Source: Candidatus Gastranaerophilales bacterium (GTDB taxonomy: Bacteria; Cyanobacteriota; Vampirovibrionia; Gastranaerophilales; Gastranaerophilaceae). Taken from it: a DNA stretch of 64,000 nucleotides. Positions within the stretch are counted from its first letter, which is position 1; every line of letters starts with the position of its first letter. The stretch lies in the NCBI GenBank assembly GCA_017461425.1, contig JAFTXY010000012.1:62001-126000 (forward strand), given 5' to 3'. Below the pieces are notes generated by a model. It was not told the DNA's origin, made no database searches, and worked only from the letters and a program-made list of their open reading frames with translations. Made by a program: the position numbers and the translations under genes. Positions 46,207-53,657 of this stretch are shown piece by piece.

Positions 46207-47058
46207 TTAATTATTTTTTTCTTTCAAATAAACTACCCAAAATAACCCAACTACAAATATTAATGCGCCTATAATATTACCCAATGTAACAGGAATTAAG
46301 TTATCAACTAAAAAAGTTTTTATAGTTAATGTATCGAGATTATTAAACAGGGATAAAATAGCTTCATTGCCACCATTTTTAATAAATAAACCATTTGAAA
46401 CCATAAACATATTTGCGACACAGTGTTCATAACCAGACATTGCAAATGTGGCTATTGGGAATAATATTGCAAATATTTTTCCCACAACATCACGAGCAGC
46501 ACAAGCCATCCAAACAGCCATACAAACAAGCCAATTACACAATATTCCACTACAAAAAGCTTGACCGAAAGTTAGATTAGTTTTATTGATAGCAGTTTTT
46601 AAACCAATAATTCCAGTTGCATCATATCCACCATGATACATTGTAGTGTTGGCAATCAAAAAAGCGACAATTAATGCACCGACAAAATTGCCCAAATACA
46701 CTAAAATCCAATTTTTTAATAATGCCCAAATGCTAACTTTTTTTTCTAAAACTGAAATGCCGATTAAAGCATTTCCGGTAAATAATTCTGCACCGCTAAA
46801 TACAATCAGCATAAGTCCTGTTGAAAAAACAATTCCACCAAGTAATTTTGCAAGTCCAAAACCCATAACATCTGCTCCAGTTGCAGCAATTAAGGATCCT
46901 TGCGCACCAAAAGCAATAAAAGCACCCGCAGCAATTGCAAGAACAAATGCTTTTAAAGGACTAAAAGAAGCCTTGTTAGGCATTGACTTAAAAGCAAAAT
47001 CAGATGCAATTTTATTAGGCTTATTACATAATTCATCAAAGCTTATATTTTCAGACAT
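46207..47058 (-). CDS. Formate/nitrite transporter (FocA/NirC family)
   Basis: The 283-residue protein has six hydrophobic helices and the family motifs AIAAGAFIAFGAQGS, IVFSGAELFTGNALIG, NWILVYLGNFVGALIVAF, GILCNWLVCMAVWMA and the late GYEHCVANMF. FocA/NirC channels are pentamers that pass formate or nitrite. In a fermentative cell with AdhE, formate is the natural substrate, but pflB is not in view. A TAGGAG Shine-Dalgarno precedes the ATG. The initiator tRNA lies just upstream on the same strand. Confidence 0.92.
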   Translation of the reverse strand: MSENISFDELCNKPNKIASDFAFKSMPNKASFSPLKAFVLAIAAGAFIAFGAQGSLIAATGADVMGFGLAKLLGGIVFSTGLMLIVFSGAELFTGNALIGISVLEKKVSIWALLKNWILVYLGNFVGALIVAFLIANTTMYHGGYDATGIIGLKTAINKTNLTFGQAFCSGILCNWLVCMAVWMACAARDVVGKIFAILFPIATFAMSGYEHCVANMFMVSNGLFIKNGGNEAILSLFNNLDTLTIKTFLVDNLIPVTLGNIIGALIFVVGLFWVVYLKEKNN

Positions 47059-47124
47059 ATTAACTCCTAGATATGGGTAAATTCTTAAATAAATAGAGAA
47101 ATTCTAACGAACTTCTCTAGTAAA

Positions 47125-47201
<77 letters not shown>

Positions 47202-47345
47202 ATATTTAATTTGTATATATATTATTAACCACTAAAAATAAAAAATCAAGTCTTAATTTTATACAATTATAAATTTATGTAAAACAAGCACACATAGTAA
47301 GCAATTTCTATTTTTAAGGTTCTTTAAAAAAGAAAAAGGAGAAAT

Positions 47346-47543
47346 ATGAATAAAATCACTCGTAATCCATATTATTTAAATAAACAAGTTAGATTAGCGA
47401 AAAAAGTTAATATAGGCATTATGAAAGAAATGAATCATATCGCACCTATTAATTCATCCATAAACGCAAAGAATTTATTTAATACAGGTGAAATAATAAA
47501 TGCAGCTTTATCAGCTATTAGAAAAATATTAAATAACAAATAA
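47346..47543 (+). CDS. Small hypothetical protein
   Basis: The 65-residue basic protein has no recognised domain (MNKITRNPYYLNKQVRLAKK at the start, NAALSAIRKILNNK at the end). A strong Shine-Dalgarno (AAAAAGGAGAAAT) directly precedes the ATG. It lies 8 bases upstream of the CheD-like gene in the same orientation, so the pair probably forms an operon and it could be a chaperone-like or immunity-like partner; that is inference. Confidence 0.6.
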   Translation: MNKITRNPYYLNKQVRLAKKVNIGIMKEMNHIAPINSSINAKNLFNTGEIINAALSAIRKILNNK

Positions 47544-47551
47544 GGAAAATA

Positions 47552-48307
47552 ATGTTTAAGGTCGGTTTTAAACCATTTATTAATTCTATAAAAAACCATA
47601 TGCAAACATCTTCCCCTTTTAGAAGAATAAAGGAGTCCACTTGTTGCGATGAATTTGTAAAAACAGATAAATCTATAATTCCATCTATGATATTCGAATA
47701 TGAATTTAGCGTCAAAGATACACATGGAGAATTCACACCGCCCAAAACACAATATGTTACGCCCCAAAATATGGAAAATTGTAAATTTCTTCAAAAATAT
47801 AAACCAATAACCCTAAAATGTATACAAGTAAATGATCTTGCATATGACGCTGACAATCTTTCTTATCCTAATGGAACAATAGCAATTCCATCATCTAAAA
47901 AAGATCTTTTAACTACTTCTGGAATGTGGCAATGTGCTGCAATCGCAATAGTAGATAAAAAACAAGACTTGCAAACAATAGTTCACTATTGTGAAAACTA
48001 TCCAAAAATTCAAGAGGTAAATTATTTGATACTTGATTATATTACATCATTTAGCAATCCTAAAGATCTTGAAATAACAATTGTTCCAGGTTGCTATGAA
48101 GAAACAAATCAAAGAATTGATTCTATTGTTAAATATTTCAAAGAAAGACGCAATATCAAAAATATAAGATTTGCCAATTTTCCAAATGGCTCATCAACAC
48201 TTGCAATAAAAGATGGTAAAGTATTCTGTCTTCCATACGGCATTAGAAAACCAATCTATAATCCTATAAATAAAATTATCGCATCCAAACCAATGCGAAA
48301 TTATTAA
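47552..48307 (+). CDS. Putative CheD/CNF-like glutamine deamidase-fold protein
   Basis: The 251-residue protein has a central segment DLLTTSGMWQCAAIAIVDKK then QDLQTIVHYCENY that reproduces the CheD active site. T122, C128 and H145 have spacings of 6 and 17 residues, identical to T21-C27-H44 of Thermotoga CheD. CheD, CNF1 and BLF1 share this fold and deamidate glutamines in target proteins. The flanking regions differ from CheD (N-terminal extension of about 115 residues, C-terminal half with PKDLEITIVPGCYEETNQRI). No chemotaxis genes are in the window, so a non-chemotaxis target is plausible. AAGGAAAA serves as ribosome-binding site. No signal peptide. Confidence 0.6.
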   Translation: MFKVGFKPFINSIKNHMQTSSPFRRIKESTCCDEFVKTDKSIIPSMIFEYEFSVKDTHGEFTPPKTQYVTPQNMENCKFLQKYKPITLKCIQVNDLAYDADNLSYPNGTIAIPSSKKDLLTTSGMWQCAAIAIVDKKQDLQTIVHYCENYPKIQEVNYLILDYITSFSNPKDLEITIVPGCYEETNQRIDSIVKYFKERRNIKNIRFANFPNGSSTLAIKDGKVFCLPYGIRKPIYNPINKIIASKPMRNY

Positions 48308-48311
48308 GTTT

Positions 48312-48340
48312 TGGACAGTTATTGCAATTTTATGTAAAAT
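48312..48340 (+). promoter_or_regulatory. Leaderless promoter of the GT2-UXS-LOG operon
   Basis: TGGACA (48312-48317), 17-base spacer, TAAAAT (48335-48340), then 6 bases to ATG 48347. No Shine-Dalgarno is present. Confidence 0.7.
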
Positions 48341-48346
48341 ATAAAA

Positions 48347-49333
48347 ATGCCAAAAGTAAGCGTATTAATACCGATTTATAATAGCGAAAAATATCTAAGA
48401 GAATGCATTAAAAGCGTTACAAATCAATCACTAAAAGAGATTGAAATCATTCTAATTAATGATGGTTCCTTTGATAGTTCCCTTGAAATTATTGAATATT
48501 TCAAAAATTTAGACGATAGAATTAAAGTTATTAATAAAGAAAATACAGGTTATGCTAATAGCCTAAATATAGGCGTTAAAGAAGCAAAAGGAGAATATAT
48601 ATCAATAGTCGAATCCGATGATATAATTGTCCCTGATATGCTCAAAACACTTTATAATAAAGCAATTAAGAGCGATTATGACATTGTAAAATCATCTTTT
48701 TATTTAATGAATAAAAATAAATACATAAAATATGATGCATTTAAAAATATTTATACGCACATTCCCCATAATGTCATAACAACGCCAGAAATACTGACAA
48801 TTAAACCAAGTGTTTGGAGTGCAATATATAAAAAAGAATTTTTAACAGAAAATAATCTACAATTCCATGAAACACACGGCGCAAGTTTTCAAGATATATC
48901 ATTTCAATTTATAGCATTTTATATTGCAAAAAAAATATTATTTGTAGACATGCCTCTATATCTTTATCGCATAGATAATGCAAATTCAAGCATAAATTCA
49001 AGTGATAAAGTTTTTGAAATTTGTTCTGAGTTTTATAGGATTAATGATTTTCTTAAAAATAATTTTATAAATATGCAAATCGAAAACCAAAAAATATTAT
49101 TCGAATTTAAAGCTTATTTATGGAATTTAAATAGAATAAAAGACAAATATCGTGAGGGCTTTTTAGATAAAATTTCCGATACAATTTCTCAATATGATTT
49201 AAATGAATTTTTCACAGATAAAAATATATCTAAAAAGGACAAATTTAAATTAAAACTACTAGTTAAAAATAAAAAATTATTCTTCCTATTGTTTAAATTA
49301 TCTAAATTATTGGGAAATAAAAAGAATTTATAA
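48347..49333 (+). CDS. Family 2 glycosyltransferase
   Basis: The 328-residue GT-A enzyme starts with PKVSVLIPIYNSEKYLRECI and continues with EIILINDGSFDSSLEII, VINKENTGYANSLNIGV and the metal-binding YISIVESDDIIVPDML (in the DxD position). The C-terminal part contains a typical HGASFQDISFQFIAFY acceptor-side motif. It likely adds a sugar to O-antigen, capsule or another surface glycan. Similar enzymes occur in lipooligosaccharide loci. It is followed by a UXS-like gene at 23 bases. Confidence 0.92.
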   Translation: MPKVSVLIPIYNSEKYLRECIKSVTNQSLKEIEIILINDGSFDSSLEIIEYFKNLDDRIKVINKENTGYANSLNIGVKEAKGEYISIVESDDIIVPDMLKTLYNKAIKSDYDIVKSSFYLMNKNKYIKYDAFKNIYTHIPHNVITTPEILTIKPSVWSAIYKKEFLTENNLQFHETHGASFQDISFQFIAFYIAKKILFVDMPLYLYRIDNANSSINSSDKVFEICSEFYRINDFLKNNFINMQIENQKILFEFKAYLWNLNRIKDKYREGFLDKISDTISQYDLNEFFTDKNISKKDKFKLKLLVKNKKLFFLLFKLSKLLGNKKNL

Positions 49334-49356
49334 TAAAATATTATTAAAGAGGAAGT

Positions 49357-50298
49357 ATGAAAAAAATATTAATAACAGGCGGAGCAGGATTTATAGGTTC
49401 TAATTTATGTAATAAATTAGTTTCAGATAATTTTGTATATTGCCTTGATAATCTTTATACTTCATCAATTGAAAATATTTCAAATTTATTAAATCACCCT
49501 AATTTTGAATTCATCCAACATGATATTACTGAAAAAATTGACTTAGAAGTTGATGAAATATACAATCTTGCGTGTCCTGCTAGTCCAATTCATTATCAAA
49601 ATGAATCTTTAAACACTCTTAAATCATGCGTAATCGGCATTTATAACATATTAGAGCTTGCAAAAAAAAGCAACGCAAAAATTCTTCAAGCATCAACAAG
49701 TGAAATATATGGAGATCCATTAATACATCCACAAAATGAATCTTATTGGGGAAATGTTAACCCCTTAGGCGATAGAAGCTGTTATGACGAGGGTAAAAGA
49801 TGCGCTGAAACATTTATGTATGAATATTATAAAAATTTTAATTTAAAAATTAGAATTGCTAGAATTTTCAATACATATGGCAGAAACATGCAACAAAATG
49901 ACGGAAGAGTAATTTCAAATTTTATTGTACAAGCTCTTAAAAATGAAGATATAACTATCTATGGCACAGGCAATCAAACTCGCTCGTTTTGTTATATTGA
50001 TGATTTAACTGATGGTTTAATCAAATTAATGAATAATCCAGATGATTTTATTGGCCCAATAAACCTTGGAAATGATTCTGAATATAGCATTTTAGATATT
50101 GCAAAAATTATCCTAGATAAAATAAATACTAAATCTAAAATAGTTTTTAAAGAGCTTCCAAACGATGATCCTAAAATGCGAAAACCTGATATAACAAAAG
50201 CGAAACTAATTTTAAATTGGGAACCAAAAATAGATTTAAATAATGGTTTAGATAAAACTATAGAATATTTTAATAGCTTATTAACTATGAAGGTATAA
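49357..50298 (+). CDS. UDP-glucuronate decarboxylase-like (UXS) SDR
   Basis: The 313-residue extended SDR has GGAGFIGSNLC, LDNLYTSSIENI, the UXS/dTDP-dehydratase motif YNLACPASPIHYQNE, a STSEIYGDP serine/threonine and the catalytic SCYDEGKRCAE (YxxxK). RIARIFNTYGRNMQQNDGRV and GNQTRSFCYIDDL complete the pattern. UXS converts UDP-glucuronate to UDP-xylose; related 4,6-dehydratases cannot be excluded. A good Shine-Dalgarno (AGAGGAAG) is present. It would supply the sugar donor for the preceding glycosyltransferase. Confidence 0.88.
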   Translation: MKKILITGGAGFIGSNLCNKLVSDNFVYCLDNLYTSSIENISNLLNHPNFEFIQHDITEKIDLEVDEIYNLACPASPIHYQNESLNTLKSCVIGIYNILELAKKSNAKILQASTSEIYGDPLIHPQNESYWGNVNPLGDRSCYDEGKRCAETFMYEYYKNFNLKIRIARIFNTYGRNMQQNDGRVISNFIVQALKNEDITIYGTGNQTRSFCYIDDLTDGLIKLMNNPDDFIGPINLGNDSEYSILDIAKIILDKINTKSKIVFKELPNDDPKMRKPDITKAKLILNWEPKIDLNNGLDKTIEYFNSLLTMKV

Positions 50299-50299
50299 T

Positions 50300-50899
50300 A
50301 TGAATTCAAAAATAAAACAAATTTGCGAATTTGCAAGCTCCTGCAACGACATAGATAAAGAATACTTTAAGGCTGCATATAATTTAGGAAAAGAAATTGC
50401 ACAAAATCATTACGATATCGTCTATGGCGGTTCAACTCTTGGCTTAATGGGTGAAGTTACTCACGCAGCAAAAATAAATGGAAGTGAAGTTATAGGAGTA
50501 ATGCCAGAAAAATTGTATAATTTAGGTATTGATTCTGGTGATTGCACAAAATTTATTTTAACCAAAGGTATGCGAGAAAGAAAAGCCAAAATGGATGAAC
50601 TTTCACAAGCGGTCATTGCCCTTGCTGGTGGTTTTGGCACATTAGAAGAGTTGTCTGAGATGATTGTTCAAAAACAACTTGGATACTCAAATAAACCCAT
50701 TGTTTTATTAAATACAAATGGGTATTATAATAAACTAATTGAATTTTTCAATGACATAATTTCAAACAATTTTGCACCAAAAAATTGCAAGAACTTATTG
50801 TTTGTCGCAAATACAGCAAAAGAAGCAATTGAATATATAAATAATTATGAATATAATGAAGAAAATTATCTTCATAGTAAATTAAAAATCAAAAAATAA
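50300..50899 (+). CDS. LOG family protein (cytokinin riboside 5'-monophosphate phosphoribohydrolase type)
   Basis: The 199-residue protein matches the LOG/TIGR00730 family: ICEFASSCNDIDKEY, DIVYGGSTLGLMGEVTHAA, EVIGVMPEKLY, the GMRERKAKMDELSQAVIALA segment and the PGGxGTxxE-type motif ALAGGFGTLEELSEM. Here Ala-Gly-Gly-Phe replaces Pro-Gly-Gly. LOG proteins cleave nucleoside monophosphates to base and ribose 5-phosphate. It starts one base after the UXS stop, so it is translationally coupled. Confidence 0.9.
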   Translation: MNSKIKQICEFASSCNDIDKEYFKAAYNLGKEIAQNHYDIVYGGSTLGLMGEVTHAAKINGSEVIGVMPEKLYNLGIDSGDCTKFILTKGMRERKAKMDELSQAVIALAGGFGTLEELSEMIVQKQLGYSNKPIVLLNTNGYYNKLIEFFNDIISNNFAPKNCKNLLFVANTAKEAIEYINNYEYNEENYLHSKLKIKK

Positions 50900-50971
50900 T
50901 CCTTTAGATTGATTTAAATTTAAGGATATTATTACATACTTAGAATGTATAAGGATAAGACTTAGGGATAT

Positions 50972-51301
50972 ATGCTGGATAAAATATTAAGTACAAATTC
51001 AGAATCTATTGTTCAAAGTCAAAATTTGGATAGAATTAAAGCTGTTGGCGCAACAAATCCTTTCGAAGAAGCTGATAGCGCATATTTTATTGATGAATCA
51101 AACATATCATCTGCAGCCCTACAAAAATATCAAAAAGAACTTGATATCAAAACTTTTAGCGATATTTTAATGGAAACTGATGAAAAAGCTGCTAACGAAC
51201 TTGTTTTACAACAAGCTTTTGAAGGTAAATTCTCAATAGATGATGTTGATTTTCTATCTGAATTATTAGACAATGAAGACTTTTTAAATGATATCGCTTA
51301 A
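50972..51301 (+). CDS. Acidic small hypothetical protein
   Basis: The 109-residue acidic protein has no recognised domain. It is helical by composition (ALQKYQKELDIKTFSDILME, ANELVLQQAFEGKFSIDDVD) with no signal or membrane segment. TAGGGA serves as a plausible ribosome-binding site. Its 3' end overlaps the YkgJ-like gene by 14 bases, so the two are probably co-translated. Confidence 0.6.
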   Translation: MLDKILSTNSESIVQSQNLDRIKAVGATNPFEEADSAYFIDESNISSAALQKYQKELDIKTFSDILMETDEKAANELVLQQAFEGKFSIDDVDFLSELLDNEDFLNDIA

Positions 51302-51755
51302 AAAAATAGTTAAAAAAATAAAAAAGTTTTATTGTTTAAAAATTCTAAAAAAGAAGTATTTTAGAACCGGAAAGTGCCTAAAATGCGGTTGTTGCTGTGA
51401 AAATATTTATGTTAGGCATAATGGACAAGTTATTAAAACAAAAGAAGAATTCGAAGAAATAAAACAAAATGATTCATATTCATTTTATCAGTATATTTCA
51501 ATTGTTTCACAGGATGATTTTGGTCTAATTTTTGAATGCAATAGATTTGATAAAGAAAAAAGAATTTGTACAAACCACAAAAAAAGACCATCTATATGCC
51601 GAAATTATCCAAGTGAAGAAATATTTTCATTCGGAGCTTGTTTGCAAGAAAAATGTGGTTTTAAATTTGAGCCAATAGAATCTTTTGAGGAAGTTTTTTG
51701 TAAAATATGCAAAAAACCAATAAAAGAATTTGAAACGTTAAATGAGGTTGATTAA
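51288..51755 (+). CDS. YkgJ-family cysteine cluster protein (zinc/iron chelating)
   Basis: The 155-residue protein has the CxxCxxCC-type cluster of the YkgJ family in GKCLKCGCCCENIYV, followed by FECNRFDKEKRICTNHKKRP and SICRNYPSEEIF with further cysteines, then CLQEKCGF and CKICKKP. The family probably binds zinc or an iron-sulfur cluster; function is unknown. An N-terminal basic stretch (LKKIVKKIKKFY) precedes the cluster. Its 3' end overlaps folP by 18 bases (convergent). Confidence 0.82.
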   Translation: MISLKKIVKKIKKFYCLKILKKKYFRTGKCLKCGCCCENIYVRHNGQVIKTKEEFEEIKQNDSYSFYQYISIVSQDDFGLIFECNRFDKEKRICTNHKKRPSICRNYPSEEIFSFGACLQEKCGFKFEPIESFEEVFCKICKKPIKEFETLNEVD

Positions 51756-52898
51756 TCTATCATTGAATTTTTTAGCCTGCATAGCTAAATGAACATCATG
51801 AACCCTAATATATTCTACTTCATTTTGAATAAACCAGCTTGTTGCTAAAGTTGTTTGAATATCGGCATCTTTTGGTTCTTTTGTATTTATAACATCCTGT
51901 AAAAATCTTTTTCTAGATACCCCACCTAAAATTGGATATCCCATAGATTTAAACTCGTTAATTCTTCTTAAAAGCTCAAAGTTTTGCTCTATTGTTTTTG
52001 CAAAACCAAAACCAACATCAATAATAATGTTTTTCTTGTTCAAGCCTTGTTCTTGGGCAACAATGGTTTTATTATAAATTTCTTCATAAATTTCATCAAC
52101 TAAACTTGTATAATAAGTTTGTTCATCCATAGTATAAGAATCACCCCTAGAATGCATTATAACAAGTTTTTTATTATTATTAGCGCACAAAACTGCAAAT
52201 TCAGGATTAGATAAGAAACTAACATCATTGATAATATCGGCACCCGCATCAATTGATGCTTTAGCGCAGCCCAAAGTCATTGTATCAACACTGATTTCAA
52301 TATGCGGATAAGCTGTTTTAAGAGCCGTTACAATAGGTACAACTTTTTCTATTTCATAAACAACAGACACTAAATCTGCTCTAGGTTTAGTTGATTGTGC
52401 ACCAATGTCGATTACATCAGCGCCTGCTTCTATCATATCGATTGCATGGTTAATTGCTTTATCGATTTCAACAAATTCTCCACCATCAGAAAATGAATTT
52501 GGGGTTAAGTTTAAAATACCCATTATTTTTGTTTTTGGAAAATAATTTGCCTCATTTTCAAGTTGCTCTAGTAAATTTTCTGACAATTTTGATAATGAAA
52601 AAGGTTGATTACATAGTTTTTTAGCAACTCTTTCAATTTGAGCAATAGTACCAGATAAAATACAATCCGAAAAACTAACAGAACAATCTATTACACCTCT
52701 ATTGACAGCACAATCACAATCACAAGAAAGAGCGGTTTGCTTGATAATTGTAGCTTGAGATGGTGTCACATCAAATATTTTAATCGATAGAAAAATATGC
52801 TTTTTAATAGCATTTTGTACATAACTTTCATCAAAACCTACTGATGAAATTTCCTTTTTTATAAACTTTTTTAAAACTGTTTTTGATAAAAATTGCAT
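51738..52898 (-). CDS. folP: Dihydropteroate synthase with an N-terminal extension
   Basis: DHPS joins p-aminobenzoate to the pterin pyrophosphate in folate synthesis and is the sulfonamide target. The core is at the C-terminal two thirds: MGILNLTPNSFSDGGEF, AGADVIDIGAQSTKP, ISVDTM and INDVSFLSNPEFAVLCA. IDVGFGFAKTIEQNFELL and a final IRVHDVHLAMQAKKF follow. About 120 residues precede the core, a longer form also known in Firmicutes. I prefer the ATG at 52898; an upstream TTG at 52913 would add 5 residues. Folate supply fits with thyX. Confidence 0.93.
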   Translation of the reverse strand: MQFLSKTVLKKFIKKEISSVGFDESYVQNAIKKHIFLSIKIFDVTPSQATIIKQTALSCDCDCAVNRGVIDCSVSFSDCILSGTIAQIERVAKKLCNQPFSLSKLSENLLEQLENEANYFPKTKIMGILNLTPNSFSDGGEFVEIDKAINHAIDMIEAGADVIDIGAQSTKPRADLVSVVYEIEKVVPIVTALKTAYPHIEISVDTMTLGCAKASIDAGADIINDVSFLSNPEFAVLCANNNKKLVIMHSRGDSYTMDEQTYYTSLVDEIYEEIYNKTIVAQEQGLNKKNIIIDVGFGFAKTIEQNFELLRRINEFKSMGYPILGGVSRKRFLQDVINTKEPKDADIQTTLATSWFIQNEVEYIRVHDVHLAMQAKKFNDRLINLI

Positions 52899-52906
52899 TT
52901 TTTTGT

Positions 52907-52936
52907 TTAACAAATATAATTAGAATACATTATATT
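52907..52936 (+). promoter_or_regulatory. rplY promoter
   Basis: TTAACA (52907-52912), 18-base spacer, TATATT (52931-52936), giving a leader of about 30 bases with a CAAGGAGAA ribosome-binding site before ATG 52974. Confidence 0.6.
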
Positions 52937-52973
52937 AATAAATTAAGAATAACATTAAGTCAAGGAGAATAAA

Positions 52974-53252
52974 ATGGCAAACCCAAAACTAACAATCACC
53001 GCTCGTGAAGAAGGTAAAAACCCTCGTCAAATCAGAACTGCAGGTTTCTTACCTGGTTCATTATATGGAAAAGGAATTGAAGCAAAAAATATCCAAGTTA
53101 ATGCTCATGAATTTGCATTAGCATACAGAGATAATCAAGATGCTACTTGGGAATTATCACTAGGCAAAGAAAAATTCAACGCAACTATTAAAGAATTGCA
53201 AATGAATTTCTCTACAAATGAATACTTAAATGTTGAATTTGCTTTAGTATAA
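52974..53252 (+). CDS. rplY: 50S ribosomal protein L25 (short form)
   Basis: The 92-residue protein matches the N-terminal 5S rRNA-binding domain of bL25: TAREEGKNPRQIRTAGFLPG, SLYGKGIEAKNIQVNAHEF, WELSLGKEKFNATIKELQMN and EYLNVEFAL. It is the short form without the C-terminal TL5/CTC domain. L25 binds 5S rRNA in the large subunit. A strong Shine-Dalgarno supports the start. Confidence 0.88.
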   Translation: MANPKLTITAREEGKNPRQIRTAGFLPGSLYGKGIEAKNIQVNAHEFALAYRDNQDATWELSLGKEKFNATIKELQMNFSTNEYLNVEFALV

Positions 53253-53253
53253 T

Positions 53254-53547
53254 TTATTCAACATCAACGTCTACTTCATCAACAAATGAAGCATAAAAGA
53301 CATCCTGAGAATTTAAAGAATCAATAAAATGATTATATCTTTCCATTCTCAATTTCAACCAACTCAACATTGAATTGGAACCAAAAACTTTAACGACACG
53401 AATAGGAGCAAAACAGTTTCTGTTCGTGTTGTATTTTTCTTCCATAAAAGTTTGGCATTTGCAGTTTAATTCTTCAATTAATTCGTACAAAGTCTTGAGC
53501 CATGCGCCCTGCACGGATAGTTCATCAACCTTAAATTCTAGTATCAT
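53254..53547 (-). CDS. Small hypothetical protein
   Basis: This 97-residue protein (from the preferred ATG) begins MILEFKVDELSVQGAWLKTL and has a cysteine pair CKCQTFMEE and an acidic tail DEVDVDVE. No family is recognised. A longer frame opens at a TTG at 53574; the ATG at 53547 has AGGTGG just upstream and is preferred, although the spacing is short. It is convergent with rplY, separated by one base. Confidence 0.5.
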   Translation of the reverse strand: MILEFKVDELSVQGAWLKTLYELIEELNCKCQTFMEEKYNTNRNCFAPIRVVKVFGSNSMLSWLKLRMERYNHFIDSLNSQDVFYASFVDEVDVDVE

Positions 53548-53622
53548 AATCCACCTGTCTTTCCTTGACTGCAATACACGTAACTTCTATTACGATAGTA
53601 ATACTGTTCCACAAAAATTTTT

Positions 53623-53651
53623 TTTATAACATTTTTGAAATATGTTAGTAT
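53623..53651 (+). promoter_or_regulatory. Leaderless promoter of uvrC
   Basis: TTTATA (53623-53628), 17-base spacer, TAGTAT (53646-53651) with a TGT extended -10 (TG at 53643-53644), then 6 bases to ATG 53658. Confidence 0.6.
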
Positions 53652-53657
53652 ATTTAT

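Noticed and set aside
47552-48307. Chemotaxis CheD
   Set aside because: Catalytic residues fit but the flanking domains do not, and no chemotaxis gene is present in the window.
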